Position numbers and translations under genes: made by a program
Shown: positions 22,407 through 46,619 of the stretch, piece after piece
How positions within the stretch are numbered: position 1 is the stretch's first letter
Layout: every line of letters begins with the position of its first letter
Notes under the pieces: generated by a model
Databases searched by the model: none
The model's input: the letters and a program-made list of their open reading frames with translations, nothing else
What the model was told of the DNA's origin: nothing
NCBI RefSeq assembly: GCF_036588685.1
Contig: NC_086379.1
Coordinates: 77,655,727-77,719,726 of the forward strand
Direction of reading: 5' to 3'
DNA length: 64,000 nt
DNA from: Mytilus trossulus
Lineage: Eukaryota; Mollusca; Bivalvia; Mytilida; Mytilidae

Positions 22407-23795
22407 GCTCACCTGGCATAGCCATGTGAGCTTATGCCATCACTTGGCGTCAGTCGTCGTCCGTCGTCCGTCGTCTGTCGTCGTCGTCTGTCGTCGTAAA
22501 CTATTTCAAGAATCTTCTCCTCTGAAACTACCAGGCCAAATACTTCCAAATTTTAACTAAATGTTCCTTAGGGAATCTAGTTTATAAATTACATCCGAAG
22601 TTTTGATCTTTCAACAAACATGGTCGCCATTGCTAAAAATAGAACATAGGGGTCAAATGCAGTTTTTGGCTTATATCTCAAAAACGAAAGCATTTAGAGC
22701 AAATCTGACATGGGGTTAAAATGTTCATTAGGTCAAGATCTATCAGCCCTGAAATTTTCAGATGAATCAAACAACCCATTGTTGGGTTGCTGCCACTTAA
22801 TTGGTAATTTTAAGGATTTTTTGCAGTTTTTGGTAATTATCTTGAATACTATTATAGATAAAGATAAACTGTAAACAGCAAAAATGATCAGCAAAGTTAG
22901 ATCTACAAATAAGTTAATATGACCAAAATTGTCAATTGACCCCTTAAGGGGTTACTGTCCTTTAATGACAATTTTTCACAATTTGTTCATCATATTTGCT
23001 AACTTTAAAAAATCTTCTCCTCTAAAACTACTCAACCAAATTCAACTAAACTTAAACTGAATGATCAGTAGGGTGTATACAATAAAGTTTGTGTTTTATT
23101 TTCTATTTCGTTAAAAAACATGGCCATCATGGCAAAGAATCGAACACAGGGTAAAATACAGTTTTTGGCTTATATCTCAAAAACTCCAGCATTTAGAGCA
23201 AATAAGACAAGAAGTTAAAGTATTTATTAGGTCAAGGTCTACCTGTCTTGAAATTTTCAGCCGAATCGGGTAACTGGTTTTGCAGGTATAATGCCCCTGA
23301 ATTGATGATTTTAAAGAAATTTTGCAGTTTTTGGTTATTATCTTGAATATTATTATAGATACAGATAAACTGGTAATATCAAAAATGTTAAGTAAAGTAA
23401 GATCTACAAATAAGTCTAGTTGACCAAAATTGTCAATTGACCCCTTAAGGAGTTATTGCCCTTTAAAGACTGTTTTCACAATTTGTTCATCATGTTGACT
23501 TACTTTAAAAAATCTTCTCCTTTGAAACTGCTGAATCAATTTCAGCCAAACTTAGGCTAAATGAGTTTCAGAGTATCTAGTATAAATTTTATATTTTATT
23601 TCCTTGTATGTCAAGAAACATAGCTTCTATTTAAAATAAAACATAGGAGAAAATGATTTTTTTTCTCTTTTGAAGAAAATAGGACGATTCAAAGAACATT
23701 TAAATAAATTGAAAAGCCAAAATAATCATTGATGAGAGATTTAACCAAAAAAATTAAGGTGAGCGATTCAGGCTCTTGAGAGCCTCTTGTTTGTT
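22407..23795 (+). repeat. Dispersed mussel repeat, family A, near-complete copy
   Basis: Runs from 'agctcacctggcatagccat' through a GTC/GTCC-rich stretch and two internal duplicated segments (each with 'cttatatctcaaaaac', 'gaccccttaagg') to 'ctcttgagagcctcttgttt'. The two internal halves (about 22600-23000 and 23080-23500) are diverged duplicates. It has no coding frame. Confidence 0.8.
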
Positions 23796-24331
23796 AACTC
23801 ATTAGTGAGATTGGATTTGCGTGTTGAATGATTCATTCATTGTTAAACGATGCGTATCATTTCTACAAAAGAGTTTTTTTGTCAAATATTTTCTCTTGAT
23901 TTATAAAGCCAATATATATGGATTTACGAGTTTTTGGTAAGCTTTTTAATTTATTTCCTAACAATCTACATAGTAAGTAAAACATATCTATGAAGATTTA
24001 CTTGTCACGGTATGTTGATGTTTTGGCACTATATTTTATTCGTGACTACTTATTAATACGTTCAAGTACTCTAATATTCTAACAAAACGTATTCCGAAGA
24101 TATAATCGATAAGGAACAAAAACAACAGAAACTTCATACCTGGGCTTGTCGATACCAAAGGGTAGTTGAAAACAAAAACCGTCTAGACATTTTTATATTT
24201 ATTGTAAAACAATTAATCCTTATCGTGGAATAACTTTAGCTCCAGCTACTTACAAGTTGTACTGTGGTGTTCTTGACTGTCGGTTGCGGGAAAAGTTTGA
24301 TGCATCGGACAGTATCCATGATGAGCAGAAT

Positions 24332-24736
24332 GGTCCGAGAACACAATTAATTCGTAGTGCATTTCTTTTAGAACATAAATGAAAATAAAAAAAATCCCAC
24401 CTGCGCTTTCTCAAAGAAACTTTTACAGTGTGTTGTACTACTTTTGGGACAAATTATATCAATTTTATAGAAAACTTCATCGCCTCTAACTCAAAATATG
24501 GACAATTTTATGTTTAGGGCGTCTTGAAATCTTTTGACAGCTTCCGAAGTGCTCATTTTCAACCTTTTTCAGCTGGACCAAATCACTACTTTCCTTTAAA
24601 ATTCTGGACCCAAATTTTTTTACAGTGCAATTTCATCCCCCTACTTGCAATTTGAGGCAGTGAACATGGAGAAATAAATTTGGAAGGGGTATAAAAATTA
24701 ATGGCAAGTAACCCACTGTCAACACTAGGGACTATA
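24332..24736. mobile_element. MITE copy truncated on the right
   Basis: Aligns throughout with 20131-20540 ('gcgctttctcaa', 'cttttgacagcttccgaagtg', 'ggagaaataaatttggaagg'), but the right inverted end is missing and the sequence passes directly into the LINE reverse transcriptase. Confidence 0.82.
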
Positions 24737-24737
24737 G

Positions 24738-25580
24738 ACTGCTGCTTTTATTGACTTTAAAAAGGCATACGATACTATAAATAGAGCATTGTTATTTAAT
24801 AGATTAGAGTTACTTGGTGTTAGTTCTAAAATGATAAAGGCATTACGATCTTTGTATAATAATGTTCAATCTTGTATTAAGTTGAATGGTATTTTATCTG
24901 ACTGGTTCTCTGTTAATACTGGTTTGAAACAAGGGTGTATAATTTCACCATTATTGTTTAATTTTTTCATTAATGATTTAATTGATGAAGTCAAAATGTT
25001 AAATGTTGGTATTAGCATAGGTGAAGAAAAAGTGTGTATTATGTTATATGCAGACGATGTAGTTTTCTTAACAGAAAGTGAAAGTGAATTACAAATCATT
25101 TTGAATACTTTAGAATGTTGGTGTGATAGAAACATGATAAAGGTTAATCTAGAAAAATCAAAAGTTATGCATTTTAGAACACCTTCTGTGCCATGTACTA
25201 ATTTTCCTTTTGTTTTTAATGGAAAATGTGTTGATAAAGTATCAAATTATACATATTTAGATTTATTATTAACCGAACATTTGAGTTATGAGGAGATGGC
25301 AAAAACAGTTGCCAAATCTGCCAGTAGGGCGTTAGGGTTACTAATAGCAAAATGTAAAGCTCATGGTGGTTTTCAATATGATGTATTTACAAAATTGTTC
25401 AATTCAATTGTATGGTCAGTGATTGACTATGGTGCCTCTATTTGGGGTACTAAAGAATTTTCATGTATAAACGCTGTAAAACATAAGGCTATGAGATTTT
25501 TTATGGGAGTGGGTAGATATACCCCTAACTTAGCACTTTATGGAGATATGGGATGGAAACCATGTATTGTTAACCTATAG
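24738..25580 (+). pseudogene. LINE reverse transcriptase, 5'-truncated and interrupted
   Basis: The open frame begins inside the RT domain (AAFIDFKKAYDT), with no endonuclease upstream. Visible RT motifs are GLKQGCIISPLLFNFFINDL and the catalytic MLYADDVVFL, followed by NLEKSKVMHF and a thumb region ending GDMGWKPC. The frame stops four residues later (IVNL) because a 1.8 kb insertion enters at a TTAA. The C-terminal part resumes at 27381. This is a typical non-LTR retrotransposon; the clade is not assigned. The 5' border coincides with the end of a MITE fragment. It is non-functional as it stands. Confidence 0.92.
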
Positions 25581-25799
25581 CTGTACAATGTAACCTATGG
25601 AAGTGCAACCCGAGTATAAATCCCAATAACCGAAAATTATACCATAGCTATCCATGGTATAATTTTCACAATTATACCATGGTTTGGTGTATAAGGAATT
25701 CAAAAGAAAAAAAATGTCGAGACCTGGCCGCGGCCGCCTGAATTTTTTGATAGATACAACAAAGTTAGTGTGGGGCCACTAAGCTAAACTGCCCGCTTT

Positions 25800-25870
25800 G
25801 CACCAGCTGAAATAAATGATTGCTTAGGGTGGGAATCGAACCCACATACACCAACTCTGTTGTCCTATAT
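25800..25870 (-). repeat. tRNA-like SINE remnant (weak)
   Basis: On the minus strand there is a T-arm-like GTGGGTTCGATTCCCAC. A separate tRNA 5'-end-like word, 'gcagtttagcttagtgg', lies on the other side of it than expected. The order is permuted and no cloverleaf can be formed, so this is not a tRNA gene. Confidence 0.4.
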
Positions 25871-26514
25871 TTTAAATGAATCAAGATTCGCTCCCAGAAC
25901 AAACAAAAAAGGTTTAAAAATATGTTGATATTCGGTTATTAAATGGCAAACTTTCTATAGGTTCCATAGTACAGCTACATTTACATGAATCACATCTAAC
26001 CGTTTTTTGGCAGGGCAAGTTTTTTGGAGATGGAGGCGACAGGGAGCACAGCACGCTCCTTTTGAAGAACTTTAAATATTATGAACAAATAATCTTTTAA
26101 TTAGTACTTTCAAAAGTTTGCTTGCTTTACCCCCTCCCCCACTTTAAGGTCAAGGAACCGTAAAAGGGCTATGTCGCAGATTTTGCTAAAAATTTGCATA
26201 TAACCTTGGCTCGTTGAACTACAACTGAAAATCGAAAAAATAATACATTTACCTCTTTTATTATCTGAAAAATTGCAGATTGATTTCTTTTATCAAACAC
26301 TGCTGACATCTAGACTTTAAATGAGGCTACTCTATGTTGGCCGTTAAAATAAGATAGCGTTTGTCAAGTTTAACTCTAAACAGGAATTTATATATGTTAG
26401 ATATACTTCCCAGCTCTAAATGAGCGATTTCTTTTTTTTTAATTATATCGTCCCATGTCAATGAATTTTATCGAGAACATTTTGAAATCCTATTTAATTA
26501 ATGTACGCTATTGG

Positions 26515-26690
26515 CAAGAGAGGGTGGGACTCCGGGATCGGGTGTTTTAAGCTCGGGATTTCGAAATTGACTCTTTCGGGTTCCGGGAATTAATTTTTTT
26601 TCTTCGATTTTCGTGTTATAAAACCCGGCATTACGTGATTTCGTGTTTTTAAACCCGGGATTGCGGAATCAGGACCCCTCCTACTCCTAC
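26515..26690 (+). repeat. CGGGATT-rich degenerate repeat
   Basis: Short recurring words 'cgggat', 'cccggcatt', 'cccgggattgcgg' alternate with 'gatttcgtgtt'. The stretch lies inside the TTAA-flanked insertion and is non-coding. Confidence 0.55.
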
Positions 26691-27191
26691 CTACCTCATG
26701 GACTTTTAGTTTAAAGTTAAAAGTGGAATAATTCATACAAACTCTCAGACAGATTCTTGTGAAATTAATTTCCTTAACATCATTAGTTAATATAAAAAAA
26801 ATTAAAACATTTCGAGCATTTTGAAAATAAATAATAAAATTAAAAAACCTACCCTTTGCAATTCAATTGTATGTAAGTTTGGGATTGCAGCAATCTTCCA
26901 AAATATCAGAAATCTGTACTAGAAAGTTCTTGTGTCCTTATCCAGAACATCTTTAACAGTTTTTTTCATCACCAATGTAAACATGCATCCACCGCTGTCG
27001 AAAAATCTTTTCAAACTGAATACCCGCCGTTTCTGAAGCCCGTGCTAGTTTTAAAAAGTAGGCGGATCCTTAAGTGAAAGGTCCGAAAAGGGTTATTTTA
27101 CAGATTCTTATTTAATAAATTTCGATGTAAACAAACAAAAATATGTGAAATACACAATTTTTAACAGCGAAGAATGCAATAGGTTAAAACA

Positions 27192-27370
27192 GATATTTCA
27201 TATTTTTTGGACAGTTTTGTGGTGTTTCGTAAATTATACCATAGCTTTTGTTGAAACCCCTCGGCAACCTCACTCGACTTCGTCTCGTGAGGTTAATGCC
27301 GGGAGTTTCAACAAAAGCTATGGTATAATTTACGAAACACCACAAAACTGTCCAAAAGATATGAAATATC
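27192..27370. repeat. Near-perfect 179 bp hairpin
   Basis: Arms of about 83 bp (27192-27274 and 27287-27370) differ at only a few positions near the loop and one base near the outer end. The loop is about 12 nt (tcgacttcgtct). The arms contain TTATACCATAGC, a word also present near the left end of the insertion (about 25640). Confidence 0.92.
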
Positions 27371-27380
27371 TATAACTTAA

Positions 27381-28074
27381 ACAATGGTCTTCCATATTTA
27401 GGACATGGTCACGATCTAGTAAAATGTCTAATAGTAGACTTAATAAGAAAATTTTTCTTTGGAGTAATAATATCAGTTATAATAAAGTAAAAAATTGGAA
27501 CTGTAGAGTGGATACAAAGTTTAAAGAACTTGATCTTAATCAGTATTGTAATATTGAATGTATTTTGAGCAAGTCTGTTATTAAAGATATTGAAAACAAT
27601 CTATTTATTATGTACCAGAATAATTGGCATTTAAATTTACTAGCTAATGAAAGCAGTAAATTGCGTACTTACAGGTTATTTAAATCAAATTATTGTACAG
27701 AAAAATATTTAAGTATTACTATGCCCGGTAAATATAGAAGTGCATATGCTAAATTTAGAGCAGGTGTTGCTCCGATTAAAATTGAAACTGGCAGATATGA
27801 AGGTATAGATGTAAATGAAAGGTTCTGTTTCAATTGTAAGAAAAACAATTTGAATATAATTGAAGATGAAAAACATGTTTTATTAGAATGCCCAGAATAT
27901 GCAGATCTGCGAACGATATTTTTTAACAGTGTATGTAATATAGAAAGTTGTTTTAGTAATTTAAGTAATGAAGAAAAGTTTTTATTTATGTTTTATGATG
28001 ATAGAGTTTGTTATTTTACAGCCAAAATCTGCCATGAAGTACTTTTTAAGAGAAAGTGTATTTTATACTCGTAA
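27381..28074 (+). pseudogene. LINE C-terminal part, separated from its RT
   Basis: Open frame downstream of the insertion, first ATG at 27424. It carries a Cys/His cluster (CFNCKKNN then HVLLECPEYADLR) typical of the tail of several mollusc LINEs. The reading phase fits the upstream RT part. The 3' UTR follows. Confidence 0.85.
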
Positions 28075-28325
28075 TAAGTTATTATAATGTTGACGTTTCT
28101 TTTCTTTTGTATAAGTGTTTTTAATAACATGGTGTTTTATGCTAAGATATATTGATATATGTAATAGATGTAATATAAATGTATTTTAATCTGTGTTTTT
28201 ACAGTCTCTCATAACTCTTTTTAGAGTGGCTCTTTTATAAATTGTTAATATTAGATTGTGTTGTATATCAAATGTTTTAAAGAGGTGAGACTCTAATAAA
28301 TTATTTGTTTGTTGTTTGTTTGTTC
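28075..28325 (+). repeat. LINE 3' UTR and tail
   Basis: AT-rich trailer with 'gtgagactctaataaatta' and a (TTTG)n-like tail at about 28300-28322, the expected 3' end of the LINE. Confidence 0.7.
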
Positions 28326-28529
28326 CTTAAATTTGTTAAGAAGCTATATGCCTGATTCATCTACGTACGTTTCAAGCAATATGCACCTTATAACACATTG
28401 ACTTCTCCAAGGAATTATAATCAACATCGTGAAAACTGCACTAAACTATGGTTGCCTTCATGACTTTGTCGATTGCTTTTTAAAAAATGTGCAGCATATA
28501 GTATCAACAATCTTCTTCAATATAAAAGG

Positions 28530-28735
28530 GAAGATGTAGTAGTGTATGATTGCCAACTAGACAACTCTCCATAAGAGACGACCAAATAAAATTGAAGTTA
28601 ACAACTACAGGTCACCGTACGACTTTCCACAATTAGCAAAGCTCATACCTCATAGTCAGCTATGAAAGGCCCCGAAATGACAAATGTAAAACAAAACTAA
28701 CGGCATAAATTATGTACAAAAACTGAACGAAAAAC
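28530..28735 (-). repeat. Dispersed mussel repeat, family B, reverse copy
   Basis: Reverse copy with 'tagtcagctatgaaaggccc', 'aactacaggtcaccgtacga' and 'caactctccataagag'. A more decayed copy may lie at about 29945-30170, in the last intron of the ABC transporter gene. Confidence 0.75.
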
Positions 28736-29577
28736 AAGTAGGTGATTTGATCGGGAGTAATATAAAACTCAAATATACATCACTGGTTTCACATTGGGAG
28801 AGGAGTCTAGGAGGCCATATAATTTTACAACTGATTTCTTTTGAGTTTATTGTTTTAAAAAGGACAAGTCAACGTTTTGACAATGCCGAGTGGCCAATGT
28901 TAAACAAAATTAAACAAACATATTTATTTTCACATATTTAATAATAAAAAAAATGAATAAATATAAAACTTAAAAAATCATATAAACAAATTCAACAATG
29001 AAAATAACAATCAGGTAGATACCCTATAAAATGCCAGCTAGAAATATCGAGATCGAGATTGAGATAAAGTATAACACATCAAAATAACAAATGGCAAAGA
29101 AAGAAATTTTGCCAAAAAAAAAAAATTGAATACATATTTAGATACATGTAACAACGAATACTGTATATTGCACTAGAGGAATGTTGAACTCCAAATTGTA
29201 ACAAATTTAGAAATGGAAAAAGACTGATGGAAATATTCAAAATGATGCTATACAATAGATATGAAACATTGATTGATAAAATGCAAGAATAGGTGTTCGC
29301 TTAGCAATTATGAATAAAATGATAACGATATGTATGCATAGATTGAATTAGTATTGAAAGTTCAATCGTAACAATGGCAAGAAAAACATTAGCACACTGA
29401 AATGGTTTTCGCATGTCAGTAACTTTTAGCCCCTCCTTCACCTTGGATTGGTCGAGAAAAGATATTAGATCAGACCGTCGTTCCGTGTTCCAAATGAATA
29501 ACTCTATTCACGTGTATTTCCCGCCAAAACAGCTCTCTTTATTCCGGTCGCAAAGAATGCTTCAATCGATAAATGTC
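28736..29577. other. No gene seen; 3' flank of the ABC transporter
   Basis: AT-rich with no coding evidence. A second AATAAA for the minus-strand gene lies at 29538-29543. Confidence 0.5.
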
Positions 29578-29587
29578 TTTATTTATT
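29578..29587 (-). terminator. Poly(A) signal of the ABC transporter gene
   Basis: The sense strand reads AATAAATAAA three bases after the stop codon. This is very close, so the second AATAAA at 29538-29543 may be the one used. Confidence 0.55.
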
Positions 29588-29590
29588 GCT

Positions 29591-41373
<11,783 letters not shown>

Positions 41374-43080
41374 CTGAATGGTAAATGCAAATTTGTAATA
41401 GATAAACACGATATAATGAATGAAAGATATGCTTAACATAGAAAACTATCCGCAAATTTAAGCAGTTTTGATTCATGGATTAAATTTAATCTTAAAAATT
41501 GTTCAGATGTAAGCAATAGTAAATGAACACATTTAAATAAAACATAAAAAAAACAGGAGAGCTTTAACAGAAATTTCAATAAATAGAAATGGTTAACTTA
41601 AAGATAAACTTTTTTTTCTTCTTAAAAAATACTTTGAATAATAAATATTATAAAATTCTAGTGATTTAGTTATCTTTAATTTTTAACAATTTGAAGTTAT
41701 TTGTTGCATTCGTTTCTCGATTTACCAGTAAACCCACCAGAAATGATCTGTTACAATAGATTGAGTCTTCCATGTTTAAAAGATGTACAAGTCTTGATTG
41801 CTAGTTTGTTATATGCCATGGCTAGACTTTATCAGCTTTTATATAGGCTGAGGAGTATAACAATAGAAATTCAAAATAAACCATAAATTCCCCTTTTCCA
41901 ACCGACTGACCATGTGGGAGATACTTAAATGTATACGCGGCTATTTACATTGATCTGTTTACATTGGTGACCCGTTCATACCATTTAATATTATCGATTA
42001 TTGTTAAAGTATAATATGGATTCTCCATATATTAATAGACTATGCTTACATTTTGAACTTTACAATAATCTTATTGTTGAGTTATGTCTGTGTGACGTCA
42101 GTAACATGTAATGAAATCAGAGAGAATACCCGTTAAGTTTAGATTTGGTTCAATGAAGACTGATTTCGTTAATATATTAAATCTACATGGTCATCAAAGG
42201 TATTTGCTTATTTGTGTCGTTTTATTCATTGTATTCAAACGTTATTCTAGTATGATTCAACGACATAACTAAACTAATTCTTTTGGATTAATGTTCGTAC
42301 TAGCCGGTAGGTTTAAAAAAAAAAAGAGGGGGAGGGGACTATTTACTTCGATGTTACATAAATAAAAAAAAAAGAGAGAAAAACAATAAAATTGTGAGGT
42401 CAAAATTAGAGACTGGTTAATGTCGGAGAACTGTCCATATCATACTACTCTATTTCGCCACGGATCACAAGTTATGAATGAATTCATAGATAACTTGAAC
42501 ACCAAATACATATTTCGTTAAATCTTAAAAGTTTCGATGGAGTTTTCATAATTTTTTTTAAAGATACTTGATTTTGGGCCTTTTCTTAAAAAAAAATTCG
42601 ATTTCTTGACCAATTTATCAAAATTTTATAAAAAAAAGAAAAGTCGTTCACACTCTTCACAAATATTTGCAACCACTCTTTGGAAAATTTTAGATGCAAG
42701 AAAAAAAATAATGCTCTAATATTACAGGCCGTCATTCTACCCGTAGGATTAAGATCTATTGTTTATTTTTATTCTCTCCATGACTAATAAATTACGTGTT
42801 TTACTTCAACGCCTGGCAAATATTGATAATAAGAATAATTATATCGTGTCGAGAGTGAAGCAGACACAGGACTTCGATGCATCTGATCTTTTCTCGACAA
42901 AAAAGTAGATCTTTGCTTTATTTCAATTGTTTAAATAAACACTGGACTCATCAAGATAAAGTATATAATCTTATGTATATTTTACTTACACATACATGCC
43001 TTAACAAGGCAAATTATCTTTCTGAATATATAATAGTTCATTGGTTCTATGAACCCCAGAAAATGTATCATGCTGTTACG
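41374..43080. other. No gene seen; probable first intron or 5' flank of the transporter
   Basis: AT-rich. No ATG-bearing exon with a phase-0 donor could be picked out with any confidence. Confidence 0.45.
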
Positions 43081-43459
43081 TTGTGAATAAAATATCAAAC
43101 AAGTTATCAGTAAAAGTATATATATTCAAATGAGTGTGAAAACAGAAAGAGTGATATTTGGTTGGTCGTTTTGCAAGATTTTCTTTTCTTCAATCTACCA
43201 GATTCCCTACAAAATTTACACCAATATCAACAAGTCATTGTTACTCAACCTTGTTTGGCTTAATTGAAATAAGTTATAATAAGTTAACCTTTAACTTGAT
43301 TCAAATTCCCAATTCATGTAAACATGTTAGAAAATAACCGTTTGAGGACACAAAATAGCAATAATTTTATATATACATACTAATTAAAAGTACTGGTTTT
43401 AAAAAAGAAAAAGGTCGGTTTTACATATGGCTTTTAGTTTAAGGATTTGAGGTTAACAA

Positions 43460-44100
43460 AAGTATTTCTCCGACTTTTTAAGACGTCTTTACACTAAATC
43501 CATTGGATGTTGGATGTGTACTAATTTATAATTTAGTCTTAGACATCTGATTTGTTTTGTTATATAAGTTGATATTGGCTTTGAACTTGCTTTCAGTAAA
43601 TGCGAATACTCTCAGATCTGTACTAAGTGTCTTTTTGTTGATGTTATAGAAGTATCCGGTCGCGTCAACTCTGTGTAGTACTTATATGTGTATTTATCTG
43701 ATGAGACAAGCTTTTTCAACTGATTTTTATAGTTTGGTAATCGTATGTTGTACTGTTACATCCAAGGAAAGGCAAGAGTTGTGAACGCACTGACTTGTTC
43801 AACCCCGCCATATTCTAAAATGAAGTGTCTGTCTTAAGTCAGGAGCCTGTAATTCAGTAGTTGTCATTTGTTTCAGTGCAAGATGTTTGTTTTTCGTTCA
43901 TTTTTGTATATTGATTAGACCGTTAGTTTTTTCGTTTGAATTGTTTTACATTGTCGGTTAGGGGCCATTTATAGCTGACTATGCGGTATGGGCTTTACTC
44001 ATTGTTGAAGGCAGTACGGTGACAAGTAGTTGTTAATTTCTGTGTCTTTTGGTCTTTTGAGGAGACTTGTCTCATTGGCAATCATACCACATATGTAGCA
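43460..44100 (+). repeat. Dispersed mussel repeat, family B, long copy
   Basis: The most complete copy here, from 'gacgtctttacactaaatcc' through 'ggagcctgtaattcagtag' and 'gactatgcggtatgggcttt' to 'gtctcattggcaatcatacc'. Confidence 0.8.
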
Positions 44101-45099
44101 AATATATAACATTTTTTTTTGTCGGAAAATTGGCAAGTAAGGTTATAAAAAAGGAAAGTTACACTTGATAAAGTTGAGTCCGAAGTGGTTTTCCAGCATT
44201 TTCTTCATCAGAAACGCCCATACTACAAAAATTTAGCGACAAAGATGAATGACTACCAAAACACGTGGAGAGCTATATGATTAAATAAATTTTGTTATTT
44301 TTGTTATACATGTTTATTAGCCGATTGTCAGCTTTCCAATCTGGACCACTTTTAGTTCATACATATGAGCGAGACATGACTTAAAGGACTCCCAGTACGT
44401 AAGTTACATGACATTGCTTGTGTGCAATTAGAACAGCTGACTGGGTGCTGGCTGCAAACGTAAGACAAGATAAAAAAAATAATCTTTTGAATTCGAAAAT
44501 AGAAAAGTACTATAAAGCTAACAAATGAGACTTCTGGTTTTCATACTATATCAGTATTCATAGATTTGAATAAAGGCAACAGTAGTATACTGCTGTTGAT
44601 TTTTTCTCATATAGATGCATCTTATTTGCTGTCATATTTTAGTTCATTCTTACATTTCTTTCTAAACTTTCATTGGTGTGGAGAATAGCTGCTTATATGG
44701 AAGGTTCTTGAAGAAGTGATATTAAGGGTAAATTCACATCACTCTAATCAATAGTTTAACAGACGCCTTTGTTGTAACAAAAAAAAATGCGTCATAGATG
44801 ACCTTCGATTTGTTCGAATGGCATTGTCCACACATTGTTCTAAATATGTTATGTCAAACTTTTACACCTAGTCATGTTGTATGGTTTAAGATTTTCATTA
44901 ACCGATTGTTTAATATTTATCAAAAGGATAAGATAAGAATAACTTACCAATTGCGATTAAATGATGTTTTATCATCGAATGTGACGTATGAACTTATTTT
45001 AACAGAATTATCATTGTTAAAATTGGTCCTGATTTAGAAACTGTTTATCATTCAGGGGAACAATAACATTTTTCTGGTATCTTTGTACAAAACAATTTG

Positions 45100-45250
45100 G
45101 AATTTTTGGTCCTAAATGCTCTTTAACTTTGTACTTATTTAGTTTTTTTACCTTTTTTTATTCGAGTGTCACTGATGAGTGTTTTGTAGACGAAACGCGC
45201 ACCTGGCGCAAATATAAAATTTCAATCCTGGTATTTGCATCTCCCTTGCA
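45100..45250 (+). repeat. Dispersed mussel repeat, family E
   Basis: Block 'tttggtcctaaatgctcttt' ... 'gtagacgaaacgcgcacctg'. Other copies are at 52835-52935, 56715-56855, 57995-58085 and 61635-61770. Confidence 0.75.
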
Positions 45251-45374
45251 TTGAGATTTGAGGGTAAAAAACAAACCGAATGCTTTTTGTGCAGACCAAT
45301 TCAGCATTGTTGTTCATCAATAAGTTGACATGATGATACATATAAATTAATGTGAAGCAGGATTTGTTGACCCT

Positions 45375-45570
45375 TCCGGAGCACCTGAGATCACCCAAAT
45401 TTTTGGTGGGGTTCGTGTTGCTTAAGTCTTTGATTTGCTATGTTGTGTCTTCTGTGCTATTATTTGTATGTTTGTCTTTTTGTTTTTGACCATGGCGTTG
45501 TCAGTTTGTTTTCTATCTATGAGTTAGACTCTCCCTCTGGTATCTTTCGTCCCTCTTTTAATGCCCAATA
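45375..45570 (+). repeat. Dispersed mussel repeat, family F
   Basis: Block 'ccggagcacctgagatcacc', 'gaccatggcgttgtcagttt', 'tctatgagttagactctccc'. Other copies are at 50820-50960 (reverse), 55375-55560 and 58360-58420 (fragment). Confidence 0.75.
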
Positions 45571-46086
45571 TCGTATAAGCTTACTAAAACAGGCGGAACA
45601 TATCATGGGGACACTCAAAACCGACTAAGAAAATCGACATTTCCTTGGTAAGAAACAAAAAAAGACGAATAGATCAAAACACAACATAGAAAAGTTAACT
45701 GTATTGGTATTTGATAGATCAAAATACAAATTATTTCAACGTTATTGTCAGTTAATATGACAGCAACATCTGAGCCAAATAAACCTGTGACAAAAGTATT
45801 TGTTGAACGATACGCGATATATTTGCAGTGGTATGGTTCATTTTACGAATTGTACGCACAACAAGCTTTTGATATAGCCTAGTCGACAAGAATCTTATTT
45901 CCGAAACAAAACCTACTTTGCATTTTGATTATTATTTCTACGCCTACTCAAACAACTAGTTTTAATGATATTCATTTCTTATATCAATTATTTACATTTG
46001 CAAACTATAAAAACAAAATGGAATGCATAAATCGACAGTTTGCATAGTCTATATATAGACTGTTTGTTTTACGACTATTAACTAAT

Positions 46087-46380
46087 TCCCGTATTTTGCT
46101 GCAAGACATCTCTGAAGAGGGTATCATTTATCTTTAATATCTACCACAAGTATATTTTAAAGACTAGTTCATGTATTTGGCGTTCCTAATGAAGGCAAAT
46201 ACAGAAAAGCGCTTCAGATGCACTAGATTTATAAATAGTTGTTTTCATTATTCAACTTTTAGGTGCTGGCCTTTTTCTCATTTTGAAACAAATACGGCTG
46301 TGTAAAAATCATTGGTTTAAGACCAGTGCACTGAATCTTCGATGAAGATCAAGTGATGTTTAGATGCTGCTGACCTTTTT
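46087..46380 (-). pseudogene. Decayed member of the PKAPAF/NW small-gene family
   Basis: Two pieces (46087-46140 and 46270-46380) align with the 3' half of the intact gene at 51777-52175: the piece covering the terminal FRNW region ('ttttgctg', 'gagggtatcatttatc') and the QPTV/IR region ('gtttaagaccagtgcactga'). Between them is about 130 bp of unrelated repeat ('aagcgcttcagatgcac'). Frameshifts and stops remove any coding capacity. Confidence 0.7.
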
Positions 46381-46619
46381 TTATTTTGTCTTTTTGGGTA
46401 CCTTGATAACAGTTCCACAGTTTCATTATTTGTGCTTTTAGAATGAATATTATACATTCAGTAATATATTCATGATTCGTAATCACCATTTTTAGGCAAT
46501 AACTCACATCATAGACTTTCATATCACTTCATATATTCCATTAATTCTAGTCATTGTGAATGTAAGTTTATGATAAAGAGAAAAAAATTAAGTTATTTGC
46601 ATTCACACCATGCACCATT

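Larger units (their letters stand above)
25574..27376. mobile_element. 1.8 kb insertion in the LINE, TTAA-flanked
   Basis: Flanked by TTAA at 25570-25573 and 27377-27380. Outside these, the LINE frame is compatible on both sides. Its left end (CCTATAGCTG) has an inverted partner at about 25950-25985 (CAGCTA/CTATAGG words), and its right end is the 179 bp hairpin. No transposase frame was seen. A TTAA target is typical of piggyBac and Kolobok elements, but the extreme ends (CCTATAG and GTTATAG) match only weakly, so the class stays open. Confidence 0.72.

Noticed and set aside
22153-22429. Two overlapping plus-strand frames of ISxFEISRH type
   Set aside because: Both are readings of the same 27 bp minisatellite.
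25800-25870. Possible tRNA gene on the minus strand
   Set aside because: A T-arm-like word is present, but D-arm and anticodon arm are missing and the 5'-like word lies on the wrong side.
25574-27376. Naming the insertion piggyBac
   Set aside because: The TTAA flank fits, but the ends do not form a convincing inverted repeat and there is no transposase.
28747-28941. 64-codon plus-strand frame after the LINE
   Set aside because: No motif. It follows directly on a reverse family B copy and is probably chance.
41374-41439. ATG at 41437-41439 as the start of the transporter
   Set aside because: In frame with the first exon found, but the intervening 66 bases end in TTTACCATTCAG, a fair acceptor. 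Kept as an alternative only.
44920-44965. Short minus-strand ATG exon with donor GTAAG as the transporter's exon 1
   Set aside because: It would leave in phase 1, while the next exon needs phase 0.
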